From Bacteroidota bacterium (GTDB taxonomy: Bacteria; Bacteroidota; Ignavibacteria; Ignavibacteriales; Ignavibacteriaceae), in contig JAKAGV010000016.1 of assembly GCA_021815405.1 (NCBI GenBank), positions 62,001 through 126,000 on the forward strand: a stretch of 64,000 bases of DNA. Direction: 5' to 3'. A program made the position numbers and the translations under genes. The notes under the pieces were generated by a model. That model was not told the origin of the DNA, made no database searches, and saw only the letters and a program-made list of their open reading frames with translations. This document shows, piece by piece, positions 46,994-54,611 of this stretch (position 1 is its first letter; each line of letters starts with the position of its first letter).

Positions 46994-48742
46994 TTGAAAA
47001 AATCTTTACTTAATCTAGTCTGCAAATCTTTTAGATGTTCTTTCTATTTTTCAATAATTTTATCAATTTTAATTTCGTTAAGAGTTTTTTCCCAAACAGA
47101 TCCAATCCAGACAGATGTACCTTCACTTAAAAATGTCTATGCACATGATTTTTATATCGGCTGTCTTTTATCTTACGCGCATGTTGGATTTCCTACAGAT
47201 CCCGTGGTGCCGGGGCAATCGTCAGTAGTTGACCCTAACGGAGGGTATTTAATAAAATTCCATATGAACTCAATGAGCCCAGGTAATTGGATGAAATCAG
47301 CTTACATTGTGGATATAGCCGGCAGCGCTTCGGCTTATGCTGCAGCATCTACTCAGGCTGAGAAAGATTCTATAGATGTGCATCCAATTGTCAAGTTCAA
47401 CGGTAATATTGTTGCTCAACTTAACTGGGCAAAGAGACAGGGCTTTACATTTAGGGGACATACTTTAGTTTGGCACAATCAAACACCGGGCACTGCATTC
47501 TTTCGATCAGGTTACACAACAACAGGTGCACGTCTAACCAAAGATAAAATGAAGGAGCGATTAGAAAACTATATCGAAGAAGTAATACGTTTATTACATG
47601 AAGGTTGGCCAGGACTGCTGTCAGCATATGATGTTGTGAATGAGGCTATAGATGACAATACCGGCGCTGTTCGTACAACCGGAAATGAATGGTACACAAC
47701 TTTCGGCGATTCAACTTACATAATGGATGCTTTTGAATTTGCACGCAAATACACTCAGTTGTACGGCGAAAACCAAATTAGGCTTTATTATAACGACTAT
47801 AATACAGAGAATCCGAAAAAAGCGGATGGCATTGTTCGACTTTTAACACCTATATTCCAAGCAGGATATCTTGATGGTATCGGAATGCAGGAACATAACA
47901 ATCTTTCATCTCCGGTTTCCGCTCAAAGTTTTATTGATTCGTACAATAAATTTTTCCCAATCTGTAATGAGATGGCGGTTACTGAATTAGATGTTGCGAC
48001 CGGAATCAGCACTCCATCCAATGCTGTTCTTGCAAATCAGGCGAATGAATATGGGATGTTATTTAAATGTTTTGTCGAGAGAAGTTACAAATCAGGTCGA
48101 GGTAAAATTATTAACGTCTCGAAGGATGGATTGAACGATGCCTGGACGTTTCAAGCTAATCAATCATCCTCTTTGTGGGATTCTAAAGATCAGTGCAAGC
48201 CTGCGTTTTATGCTGTCGCTGATGTCGGCATATATTATAATTATTTGGATTCTTTAATTTCATATTCAGATTCACTTAAAGAAAATGATTATACTTCTGC
48301 TTCATGGTCAAATTTTTCAGAAGCATTAACTTCAGCAAAAAATGCAATGAGCCAAAATTATTCAGTTTCTGTTTCGGCTGCCGATGCATTAGGCGGAGCG
48401 AAAGATTCTCTTGAAACTGCGATTAACTCTTTGGTGGAAGTAACGTCAGATGTCAGCTCAGCTAATTTAAAAGGACCTCAGTCTTTCTTCCTTAGTCAAA
48501 ATTTTCCAAATCCATTTAACCCGACCACACAGATAAAGTATTCTGTTCCTAATGACGGATTTGTTTCGCTAAAAGTTTACAATCTACTTGGACAGGAAGT
48601 AGCAACTTTATTTGAAGGCAACCGGCATGCAGGAAAATATATTTTAATCTTCGATGGAAGTAAACTGGCAAGCGGAGTTTATTTATACCAGCTTAAATCA
48701 AATGACTTTTTAGATACAAAGAAACTTGTCTTGCTTAAGTAA
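46994..48742 (+). CDS. Endo-xylanase GH10 with FIVAR domain and T9SS tail
   Basis: TTG start at 46994 supported by AAGGG (46984-46988); the encoded signal peptide ends near RVFSQ. GH10 barrel about 45-400 with GHTLVWHNQTP, acid/base Glu217 in YDVVNEAI and nucleophile Glu331 in VTELDVATG. Residues about 410-475 form a FIVAR-like helical domain (YTSASWSNFSEALTSAKNAM), and a T9SS sorting domain ends the protein (NFPNPFNPTT, KLVLLK). This GH10 is distinct from the two close paralogues at 12837 and 59227, so it probably has a different product profile. Short loops after the barrel could affect substrate size. Confidence 0.94.
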   Translation: MKKSLLNLVCKSFRCSFYFSIILSILISLRVFSQTDPIQTDVPSLKNVYAHDFYIGCLLSYAHVGFPTDPVVPGQSSVVDPNGGYLIKFHMNSMSPGNWMKSAYIVDIAGSASAYAAASTQAEKDSIDVHPIVKFNGNIVAQLNWAKRQGFTFRGHTLVWHNQTPGTAFFRSGYTTTGARLTKDKMKERLENYIEEVIRLLHEGWPGLLSAYDVVNEAIDDNTGAVRTTGNEWYTTFGDSTYIMDAFEFARKYTQLYGENQIRLYYNDYNTENPKKADGIVRLLTPIFQAGYLDGIGMQEHNNLSSPVSAQSFIDSYNKFFPICNEMAVTELDVATGISTPSNAVLANQANEYGMLFKCFVERSYKSGRGKIINVSKDGLNDAWTFQANQSSSLWDSKDQCKPAFYAVADVGIYYNYLDSLISYSDSLKENDYTSASWSNFSEALTSAKNAMSQNYSVSVSAADALGGAKDSLETAINSLVEVTSDVSSANLKGPQSFFLSQNFPNPFNPTTQIKYSVPNDGFVSLKVYNLLGQEVATLFEGNRHAGKYILIFDGSKLASGVYLYQLKSNDFLDTKKLVLLK

Positions 48743-48789
48743 AACTAAAATGTTTGACATTATATATTTATGATTTGAAAGATGATGAA

Positions 48790-50673
48790 ATGAAAAAATT
48801 AATCTTTTTATTGTTAATGTTTTTTTCAGTTGCAGGTGCTCAGACATATAAAGTAACCGGAACCGTATCAACATCGACCGGACCGGTTAAGTCTGCATTA
48901 GTTACTTTTGTAAATAATCAAGATACATCACAAACATATTCTGCGGTGACAGATACAAATGGGAAATATCAATTGGATCTAATTACTTCGGTTAATTCCA
49001 GTAATACAATTCTTCCAAATAAATTTGAACTTGGTCAAAACTATCCGAATCCGTTTTCTACGTCGACAGACATTCCTTATAAACTCAACTCTCAGTCCGA
49101 TGTAAGGGTTACTATTTATGATATTCTCGGAAGAGTTGTAAGAAAATTTTCAGCAGATGCTCAAGCAGCGGGAATTCATAGCATTATATGGAACGGAAGA
49201 AATAATTTTGGAGTTAAGGTTGCAACCGGAATTTATTTTTACAGGCTTCAGGCAAACGGCGAAACTTTAGTAAAGAAAATGGTACTTGATGAAGGCGGTA
49301 AAAATTTTTTAATCCCTTCACCTGCAACTTCTCTTTCGCTGAACTCAGGTATTGAAAAAACAGCGGCTGTAAATCTTCAAAGCGGTATATATTCTGTTCA
49401 GATAAATAATACCTCAAACACTTATCCTCTAATTCTACCTCAGCAATTTAATAATATTGAAATACAAAGCGATACCACTTTGAATTTTTCTGTCAGTATT
49501 CCAAGTCAAGACATAGTTTATTTAGACAGCACACAGCAAATTATCAGAGGATTCGGCGCAGCAAATATTGTTCAATGGAGACCCGATATGACTGCTGCTG
49601 AAATTCAAACTGCTTTTGGAAACGGTCCCGGTCAGTTAGGATTTACATTACTACGGCTTAGAATTCCGCCAGACTCAACATCATTCAAGTTAAACGTTCC
49701 TACTGCCAAAGCTGCTTATTCATTAGGAGCTAAAATTATTGCATCGCCGTGGACTCCGCCCGCATGGATGAAAAGCAACAACAGCACTATCGGCGGAACA
49801 CTTGATACCAGCGCATACACTGCTTATGCAGCACATTTAAAAGCATTCGCAGATACAATGGCGAACAATGGCGTTCCATTATATGCCGTCTCTGTTCAAA
49901 ATGAACCTGACGCGCATGTAGGTTATGAATCTTGTTTCTGGGATGGCACACAATTCCTTAACTTCATGAAGTACAATGCACCGGAAGTCGGAGTTCCTGT
50001 TTTCATGCCTGAATCGGAAAGCTTTGTTCACCAATTATCGGATTCAACATTGAATGATTCAATTGCAGCTTCTCATGTTGCATTCGTAGCCGGACATTTA
50101 TATGGAGTGAGTCCTTCTTCTTATCCGCTTGCTCTTTCCAAGGAGAAGGAACTGTGGATGACAGAGCATCTCACTACCACTAGCGATTCATCAAACAGCT
50201 GGTCTACAAATCCTGTTTATGAGTGGCCTGCTGCAATACCTGTAGCTAAGGAAATCAATGATTGCATGAACGCTAACATGAGTGCCTACGTATGGTGGTA
50301 TATTGTTAGATTTTACGGACCCATTAATGAAAATGGAAATGCAACAAAACGCGGCTATATTATGGCACAGTATTCAAAATTTATTCGACCCGGATATTAT
50401 AAAATTGCCTGCAACTATCTTCCGCAAAGAAATGTTTATGTAACTGCTTATAAGGATCCCGCATCTTCAAAAGTGGTAGTTGTTGCGGTTAATATGAGCT
50501 CATCAACATTATATCAAACATTTTTAATTCAAAATGGAATTATGAATTCATTTACTCCCTACACAACTTCTGAAACAGAGAATATTCAGCAAGGAAGTAA
50601 TTTAACAGTAACTAACGGAAGTTTCACTGCTGCTTTGGAACCATCGAGCATAACAACTTTTATTTCTAATTGA
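48790..50673 (+). CDS. GH30 xylanase with internal T9SS-type sorting domain
   Basis: Order from ATG 48790: signal peptide (to about VAGAQ); a regulatory-like beta domain (about 18-70, YKVTGTVSTSTGPVKSALV); a T9SS/FlgD-like sorting domain at about 75-167 (LGQNYPNPFSTST, then GIYFYRLQANGETLVKKMVL); a linker; the GH30 barrel and side sheet (about 241-627). Catalytic Glu372 in VQNEPD is acid/base and Glu459 in LWMTEHL is nucleophile. GFGAANIVQW fits xylan-type GH30. The sorting domain normally sits at the C-terminus, so its internal position is odd. The in-frame TTG at 48754 is rejected because it lacks a signal peptide. It likely cuts glucuronoxylan, as GH30_8 does, but the subfamily is inferred. 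Confidence 0.9.
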   Translation: MKKLIFLLLMFFSVAGAQTYKVTGTVSTSTGPVKSALVTFVNNQDTSQTYSAVTDTNGKYQLDLITSVNSSNTILPNKFELGQNYPNPFSTSTDIPYKLNSQSDVRVTIYDILGRVVRKFSADAQAAGIHSIIWNGRNNFGVKVATGIYFYRLQANGETLVKKMVLDEGGKNFLIPSPATSLSLNSGIEKTAAVNLQSGIYSVQINNTSNTYPLILPQQFNNIEIQSDTTLNFSVSIPSQDIVYLDSTQQIIRGFGAANIVQWRPDMTAAEIQTAFGNGPGQLGFTLLRLRIPPDSTSFKLNVPTAKAAYSLGAKIIASPWTPPAWMKSNNSTIGGTLDTSAYTAYAAHLKAFADTMANNGVPLYAVSVQNEPDAHVGYESCFWDGTQFLNFMKYNAPEVGVPVFMPESESFVHQLSDSTLNDSIAASHVAFVAGHLYGVSPSSYPLALSKEKELWMTEHLTTTSDSSNSWSTNPVYEWPAAIPVAKEINDCMNANMSAYVWWYIVRFYGPINENGNATKRGYIMAQYSKFIRPGYYKIACNYLPQRNVYVTAYKDPASSKVVVVAVNMSSSTLYQTFLIQNGIMNSFTPYTTSETENIQQGSNLTVTNGSFTAALEPSSITTFISN

Positions 50674-50680
50674 GTGAAAG

Positions 50681-52360
50681 ATGAAACGCTCAATTATAAA
50701 AAAAATATTTACATCATTGAGCTTGTGGCTGGTAATAATTTTCATTTCTAAACTCTCAGCTCAACCAAATGAACCAGTAAATAAGAATGATATTCCGCAT
50801 CTTGAAAAACAGGGAACAACAATGCAAATGATAGTCAACGGTAAGCCGTATTTGATGCTTGCCGGTGAGACTGGAAATTCAAGTGCATCGGACTTAAGCT
50901 ATATGAAAACAATCTGGTCAAAGATTGTTGCGGAGCATTTAAATACTCTTGTGGTTCCTGTATACTGGGAACTTATTGAACCCGAAGAAAACGAATTCAA
51001 CTTTACTCTAGTCGACAGTATAATTATCGCAGCCAGGCAAAATAATATTAAGCTGGTATTTCTTTGGTTCGGAACGTGGAAGAACAGTATGTCATGTTAT
51101 GTTCCGCTTTGGATAAAGACTAATGAAGAAAGATTCCCTCGTGCAAGAATGAAAAACGGAAGAGCCGAGGAGATACTTACCGCATTTAATAAATCCAACC
51201 GAGATGCTGATGCATTTGCATTCTCTCATTTAATGAAACACATACGTCAGTTTGATGAGAAAAAGCAGACTGTTATTCTCATTCAAGTAGAAAATGAAAT
51301 CGGAATGATTCCTACTGCAAGAGACTATTGCAAAGAAGCTGACAAGGCGTTCAACTCTGCTGTGCCTGAAGAATTCATTAATTATTTAAAAGGAAACAAA
51401 AATAAGCTGAATCCTTATCTTTATGATTTATGGCAGAAAAACGGATTTAAAACTAATGGCAACTGGGAAGAAATTTTCGGCAAAAGTATAGCGACCGATG
51501 AAGTATTTATGGCTTGGAATTATGCCAAGTACACAAATTATGTCGCTGAAGCCGGCAAGAAAGAATATCCTTTGCCAATGTATGTTAATGCTGCGCTCAT
51601 TCGTCCTGGTTATAAACCAGGGCAATATCCTAGCGGAGGTCCACTGCCTCATCTTATGGATATCTGGAAGGCTGCAGCACCAGCAATTGATTTCCTTGCG
51701 CCTGATGTTTATTTCCAGACTTTTGCTGAGTGGGTTTCAAAATATGATATTCCAATCGGCGAGCCGGGGCAAATTTATAACCAGTTCTTCATACCTGAAG
51801 TCGGAAATAATCAAAGTTTAGTTAATGCTTACTATGCAATTGCAGAGCACAATATAATGGGCTATAGTCCTTTCTCGATTGAATCTCTCAAAGATCCTAC
51901 CAATAATCAAGTGTCGAAGGGATATAAAGTACTCGGAGAGCTTTCTCCTCTTATTCTTGCCAACCAAGGCAGAGGTACAATGGCAGGAGTAATTCTTGAC
52001 AGTGCAAGTCAGGTAGAAAAAATAAAATTAGGAGATTATATTTTCGTTTGTCATCATGAATACAGCTGGCCTTTTGCACCAAAGACTGAGGGAGCCAATC
52101 CAAGGTACGGCGGAATGATAATTATGATTTCACCGAATGAATATTACATTGCCGGACGAGGGTTGGTTGTAACATTTGAGTCCGCTTCTGATGACGGTTC
52201 AATTGCCGGCATCGGTAGTCTTGATGAAGGAAAATTTGTAAACGATAAATGGATTCCGGGATTGAGAATGAACGGAGATCAAAGTCATCAAGGCAGGCAC
52301 ATGGATTTGCCGGGAAATACTTACAGTATCCAGAAAGTAATCCTTTATAAATATAAATAA
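50681..52360 (+). CDS. GH35/DUF5597 beta-galactosidase-like enzyme
   Basis: Secreted retaining enzyme of the GH35 type. Signal peptide to about KLSAQ. The GKPYLMLAGETGNSS strand starts the barrel. VPVYWELIEPEENEFNF, the acid/base Glu206 in VENEIG and the likely nucleophile Glu373 in IPEVGNN fit GH35. A C-terminal DUF5597-like beta domain follows (about 430-559). 559 aa. In xyloglucan or arabinogalactan breakdown it would remove beta-galactose side residues. The gene starts only 7 bp after GH30, so they are probably co-transcribed. No sorting tail is present. Confidence 0.86.
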   Translation: MKRSIIKKIFTSLSLWLVIIFISKLSAQPNEPVNKNDIPHLEKQGTTMQMIVNGKPYLMLAGETGNSSASDLSYMKTIWSKIVAEHLNTLVVPVYWELIEPEENEFNFTLVDSIIIAARQNNIKLVFLWFGTWKNSMSCYVPLWIKTNEERFPRARMKNGRAEEILTAFNKSNRDADAFAFSHLMKHIRQFDEKKQTVILIQVENEIGMIPTARDYCKEADKAFNSAVPEEFINYLKGNKNKLNPYLYDLWQKNGFKTNGNWEEIFGKSIATDEVFMAWNYAKYTNYVAEAGKKEYPLPMYVNAALIRPGYKPGQYPSGGPLPHLMDIWKAAAPAIDFLAPDVYFQTFAEWVSKYDIPIGEPGQIYNQFFIPEVGNNQSLVNAYYAIAEHNIMGYSPFSIESLKDPTNNQVSKGYKVLGELSPLILANQGRGTMAGVILDSASQVEKIKLGDYIFVCHHEYSWPFAPKTEGANPRYGGMIIMISPNEYYIAGRGLVVTFESASDDGSIAGIGSLDEGKFVNDKWIPGLRMNGDQSHQGRHMDLPGNTYSIQKVILYKYK

Positions 52361-52522
52361 CCTGCTTAATTAATGCTTGAAAATTGAAATCATTGAGCAA
52401 GCAGTAGAGAGTCTTCCATGATGAATCTAACTCTAAACTTTTTTTGCATAATTTCATTCATTACATTGGTGAATCCGGCTTTTTGAGCAAGCGAATAAGG
52501 CTTTGCTTAAAATATGATTTAG

Positions 52523-52759
52523 TATCAAATACACGCCAATGCTTCAATCGAAATCAAAGTAAAAGTATTAAACAACGTTAATGTTGATCCTAGGATTATT
52601 ACACTTAAATATCTTGTAAAGGTTGAAGCAGGGAGATCAATCAAATGGAGAGACGGCTTTGTGCTGTATTTCCAGACATTTTCAAAGCTGCTGGTTCATG
52701 CTGGTTTGCCAAAACCGAAACACGATTTAAAATACTATGAAGCTCATAATCCGATGTAA
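52523..52759 (+). pseudogene. Unidentified coding remnant
   Basis: An open frame with no usable start encodes about 78 residues, including VKVEAGRSIKWRDGFVLYFQ and the ending HDLKYYEAHNPM before TAA. Codon texture looks coding and the tail looks like a true protein end, but the frame is closed upstream by TAG at 52520-52522 and there is no ribosome site. I cannot place the family. Confidence 0.4.
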
Positions 52760-52930
52760 AATAATTCTTGAAATTATTCTTTTTTTGAAATTAATTTAAA
52801 CCTGCAGTAAAATTTCATGTATTAAATCAGAATCTTACCTGAAGTCCTTCAGAAAAATAAATTCAATTATCTTCAATCGTAATTTTTATAATTTATAAAA
52901 GGATCAATTTTGGATATGATTATTTTTTCT

Positions 52931-52993
52931 TTTGCCTTTTAGAAAGATATTTGTTATTATTGAAACGTTTCAATGAAAATTTAACCTTTTTAA
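52931..52993 (+). promoter_or_regulatory. Conserved promoter/operator cassette, copy C
   Basis: Order: TTGCCTTTT (52931), TATTATTG (52954-52961), TTGAAACGTTTCAA and TAACCTTTTTAAT (52981-52993), with exactly the same spacings as copies A and B. It lies about 310 bp upstream of the XylR-like regulator. It is followed first by a short ORF resembling a truncated receptor gene, so it may be a leftover of a lost transcription unit or may now drive the regulator. Confidence 0.75.
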
Positions 52994-53062
52994 TAAAAAA
53001 AGATTTAATTAAATCAGGGAAATCAATTCCTTGGGGCAGAAATAAAAAAGAATGACGGTAAA

Positions 53063-53209
53063 ATGATTAAGTATGGTTACCAATTAAGTAGCAAAATAAT
53101 TTCGGAGATTATTTTAAAAAAAATTTTGCATTGCTATCCGCAATACCCTCGCAAATGTATTATATTAAAAAAATATCCTATTCAATCATATGAAAAGTGC
53201 ATTTAAGTT
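53063..53209 (+). pseudogene. Possible 5' stump of a second TonB receptor gene
   Basis: A 48-codon ORF begins MIKYGYQLSSKIISEIIL. Aligned codon by codon with the receptor start at 37849 (MIIDNYRFGGKLASVIIL), eight of the first 18 residues match without gaps, and both follow the same promoter cassette. After residue 18 the similarity ends and the sequence becomes charged and AT-rich, with no signal peptide. Weak on its own, stronger with the shared promoter. Confidence 0.35.
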
Positions 53210-53303
53210 AAGGTAGTTAATAATACAAAATTTTATTTATGCATAATCTGTGTACGTTCAAATGAAGATGCCGGTAAAATATTAATTTGTTGTTGGTTCA
53301 AAA

Positions 53304-54470
53304 ATGAATTCTAAAAATAAAATGAAAAAGATTGGACTTCTTGTAGAAACTTCCCGGGAGTTTGGGAGACAATTGATTATGGGAGTTGCTCGATACTCAA
53401 GAATCCACGGTCCTTGGACTTTTTATAAAGAGCCTATTGATTTGAAATCGGCGATTCCTAATTTGACTCGCTGGAAACCTGACGGACTTATTATACGTGA
53501 TTCTTTGATAACTGAAGAATTACTCAAGATGAAAATACCAACAATTCTTGCAATTCATTGTTCGTCTCAATCTCATAAGTTTCCTGTAATACGAACTGAT
53601 TCAGCATCAATAGCAGAAATGGCGAGTAAGCATCTTATTGAAAAGGGACTAAAGAACTTTGCATTTTGTGGTTTTAAGGATTATGATTGGTCTGAGCAAC
53701 GTGGACTTAATTTTTGCAAATTCAATGAAGAAGCAGGATATAGAACCTATGTCTATGCACCTCCTACGTGCATACCGAATAATGAATGGGAATACGAACA
53801 TAAATATATAAGCAAATGGATTAATGATTTGCCCAAACCTATCGGCATTTTTGCATGCAACGACGATAGAGGACAGCATATACTTGAAGTTTGCAAGGAA
53901 AGTAATTTAAAAGTTCCGGAAGATGTTGCTGTTGTCGGTGTTGATAATGACCCGCTTATTTGCGATATAAGCGATCCTCCTTTAACAAGTATTGCCCTTA
54001 ATGTTGAGCCTGCGGGATATGAAGCTGCAAAACTAATCGACAATATGATTGAAGGCAGGGAGGTTTCAAATAAACATATTTTAGTTACTCCCAGCTTGTT
54101 AGTGCAAAGACAATCTTCAGATATTCTTGCAGTAAATGATGCAGATGTTGCGCAGGCAATTCAGTTTATCATCAATAATGCAAAGAATAAAATTCTTGTT
54201 GAAGATGTTGTAAGAACAACAAGAATAAGTAAACGCACGCTTGAAAGGAAATTTAAACAAACTATTCACAGATCAATTTATAATGAGATCCAATTTGTAC
54301 GCATAAGTTTAATTTCCAAGCTGCTTATTGAAACAAATTTATCTATTTCCAAAATTACCTCACTTTTTGATTTTACAGACATGGAACATATTTCAAGATA
54401 TTTTAAACGCGAAAAAGGAGTCGGGCTTCGTGAATTCCGTAAATACCACAAGCCTGGCAGTTTCAATTGA
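53304..54470 (+). CDS. XylR-like regulator: sugar-sensing domain plus AraC helix-turn-helix
   Basis: Transcription factor of the xylose-operon XylR type. Residues about 7-275 form a LacI/PBP1-like sensor (KKIGLLVETSREFGRQLIMG, then FACNDDRGQHILEVC and VAVVGVDNDPLICDISDPPLTS). Residues about 285-385 form an AraC-type DNA-binding domain with two helix-turn-helices (TTRISKRTLERKFKQTIHRS and TSLFDFTDMEHISRYFKREK). 388 aa, matching E. coli XylR in size and order. It likely senses xylose or a xylo-derived sugar and controls xylan genes here. It precedes GH43 and may control that block. The start may be 53304 or the ATG 18 bp later. Confidence 0.92.
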   Translation: MNSKNKMKKIGLLVETSREFGRQLIMGVARYSRIHGPWTFYKEPIDLKSAIPNLTRWKPDGLIIRDSLITEELLKMKIPTILAIHCSSQSHKFPVIRTDSASIAEMASKHLIEKGLKNFAFCGFKDYDWSEQRGLNFCKFNEEAGYRTYVYAPPTCIPNNEWEYEHKYISKWINDLPKPIGIFACNDDRGQHILEVCKESNLKVPEDVAVVGVDNDPLICDISDPPLTSIALNVEPAGYEAAKLIDNMIEGREVSNKHILVTPSLLVQRQSSDILAVNDADVAQAIQFIINNAKNKILVEDVVRTTRISKRTLERKFKQTIHRSIYNEIQFVRISLISKLLIETNLSISKITSLFDFTDMEHISRYFKREKGVGLREFRKYHKPGSFN

Positions 54471-54611
54471 CTCGAATTGGTTTGTTCATGAGCGAATGTG
54501 GCTTTTATTTAGAATTTGCAGCCTCTAAGTTTAATCGGAAATATGTGATATCCCATTTGCGTTCTTTCGATTACATATTGAAATTTTTTTCGATTATTCA
54601 GGAGTAATAAT

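Larger units (their letters stand above)
52361..53303. other. Decayed intergenic region with regulatory cassette
   Basis: No intact gene in 943 bp. It holds an unidentified ORF remnant (52523-52759), the third conserved promoter/operator copy (52931-52993) and a short ORF that resembles the start of the TonB receptor (53063-53209). The remainder is AT-rich. The pattern suggests deletion of genes formerly present here. Confidence 0.6.
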
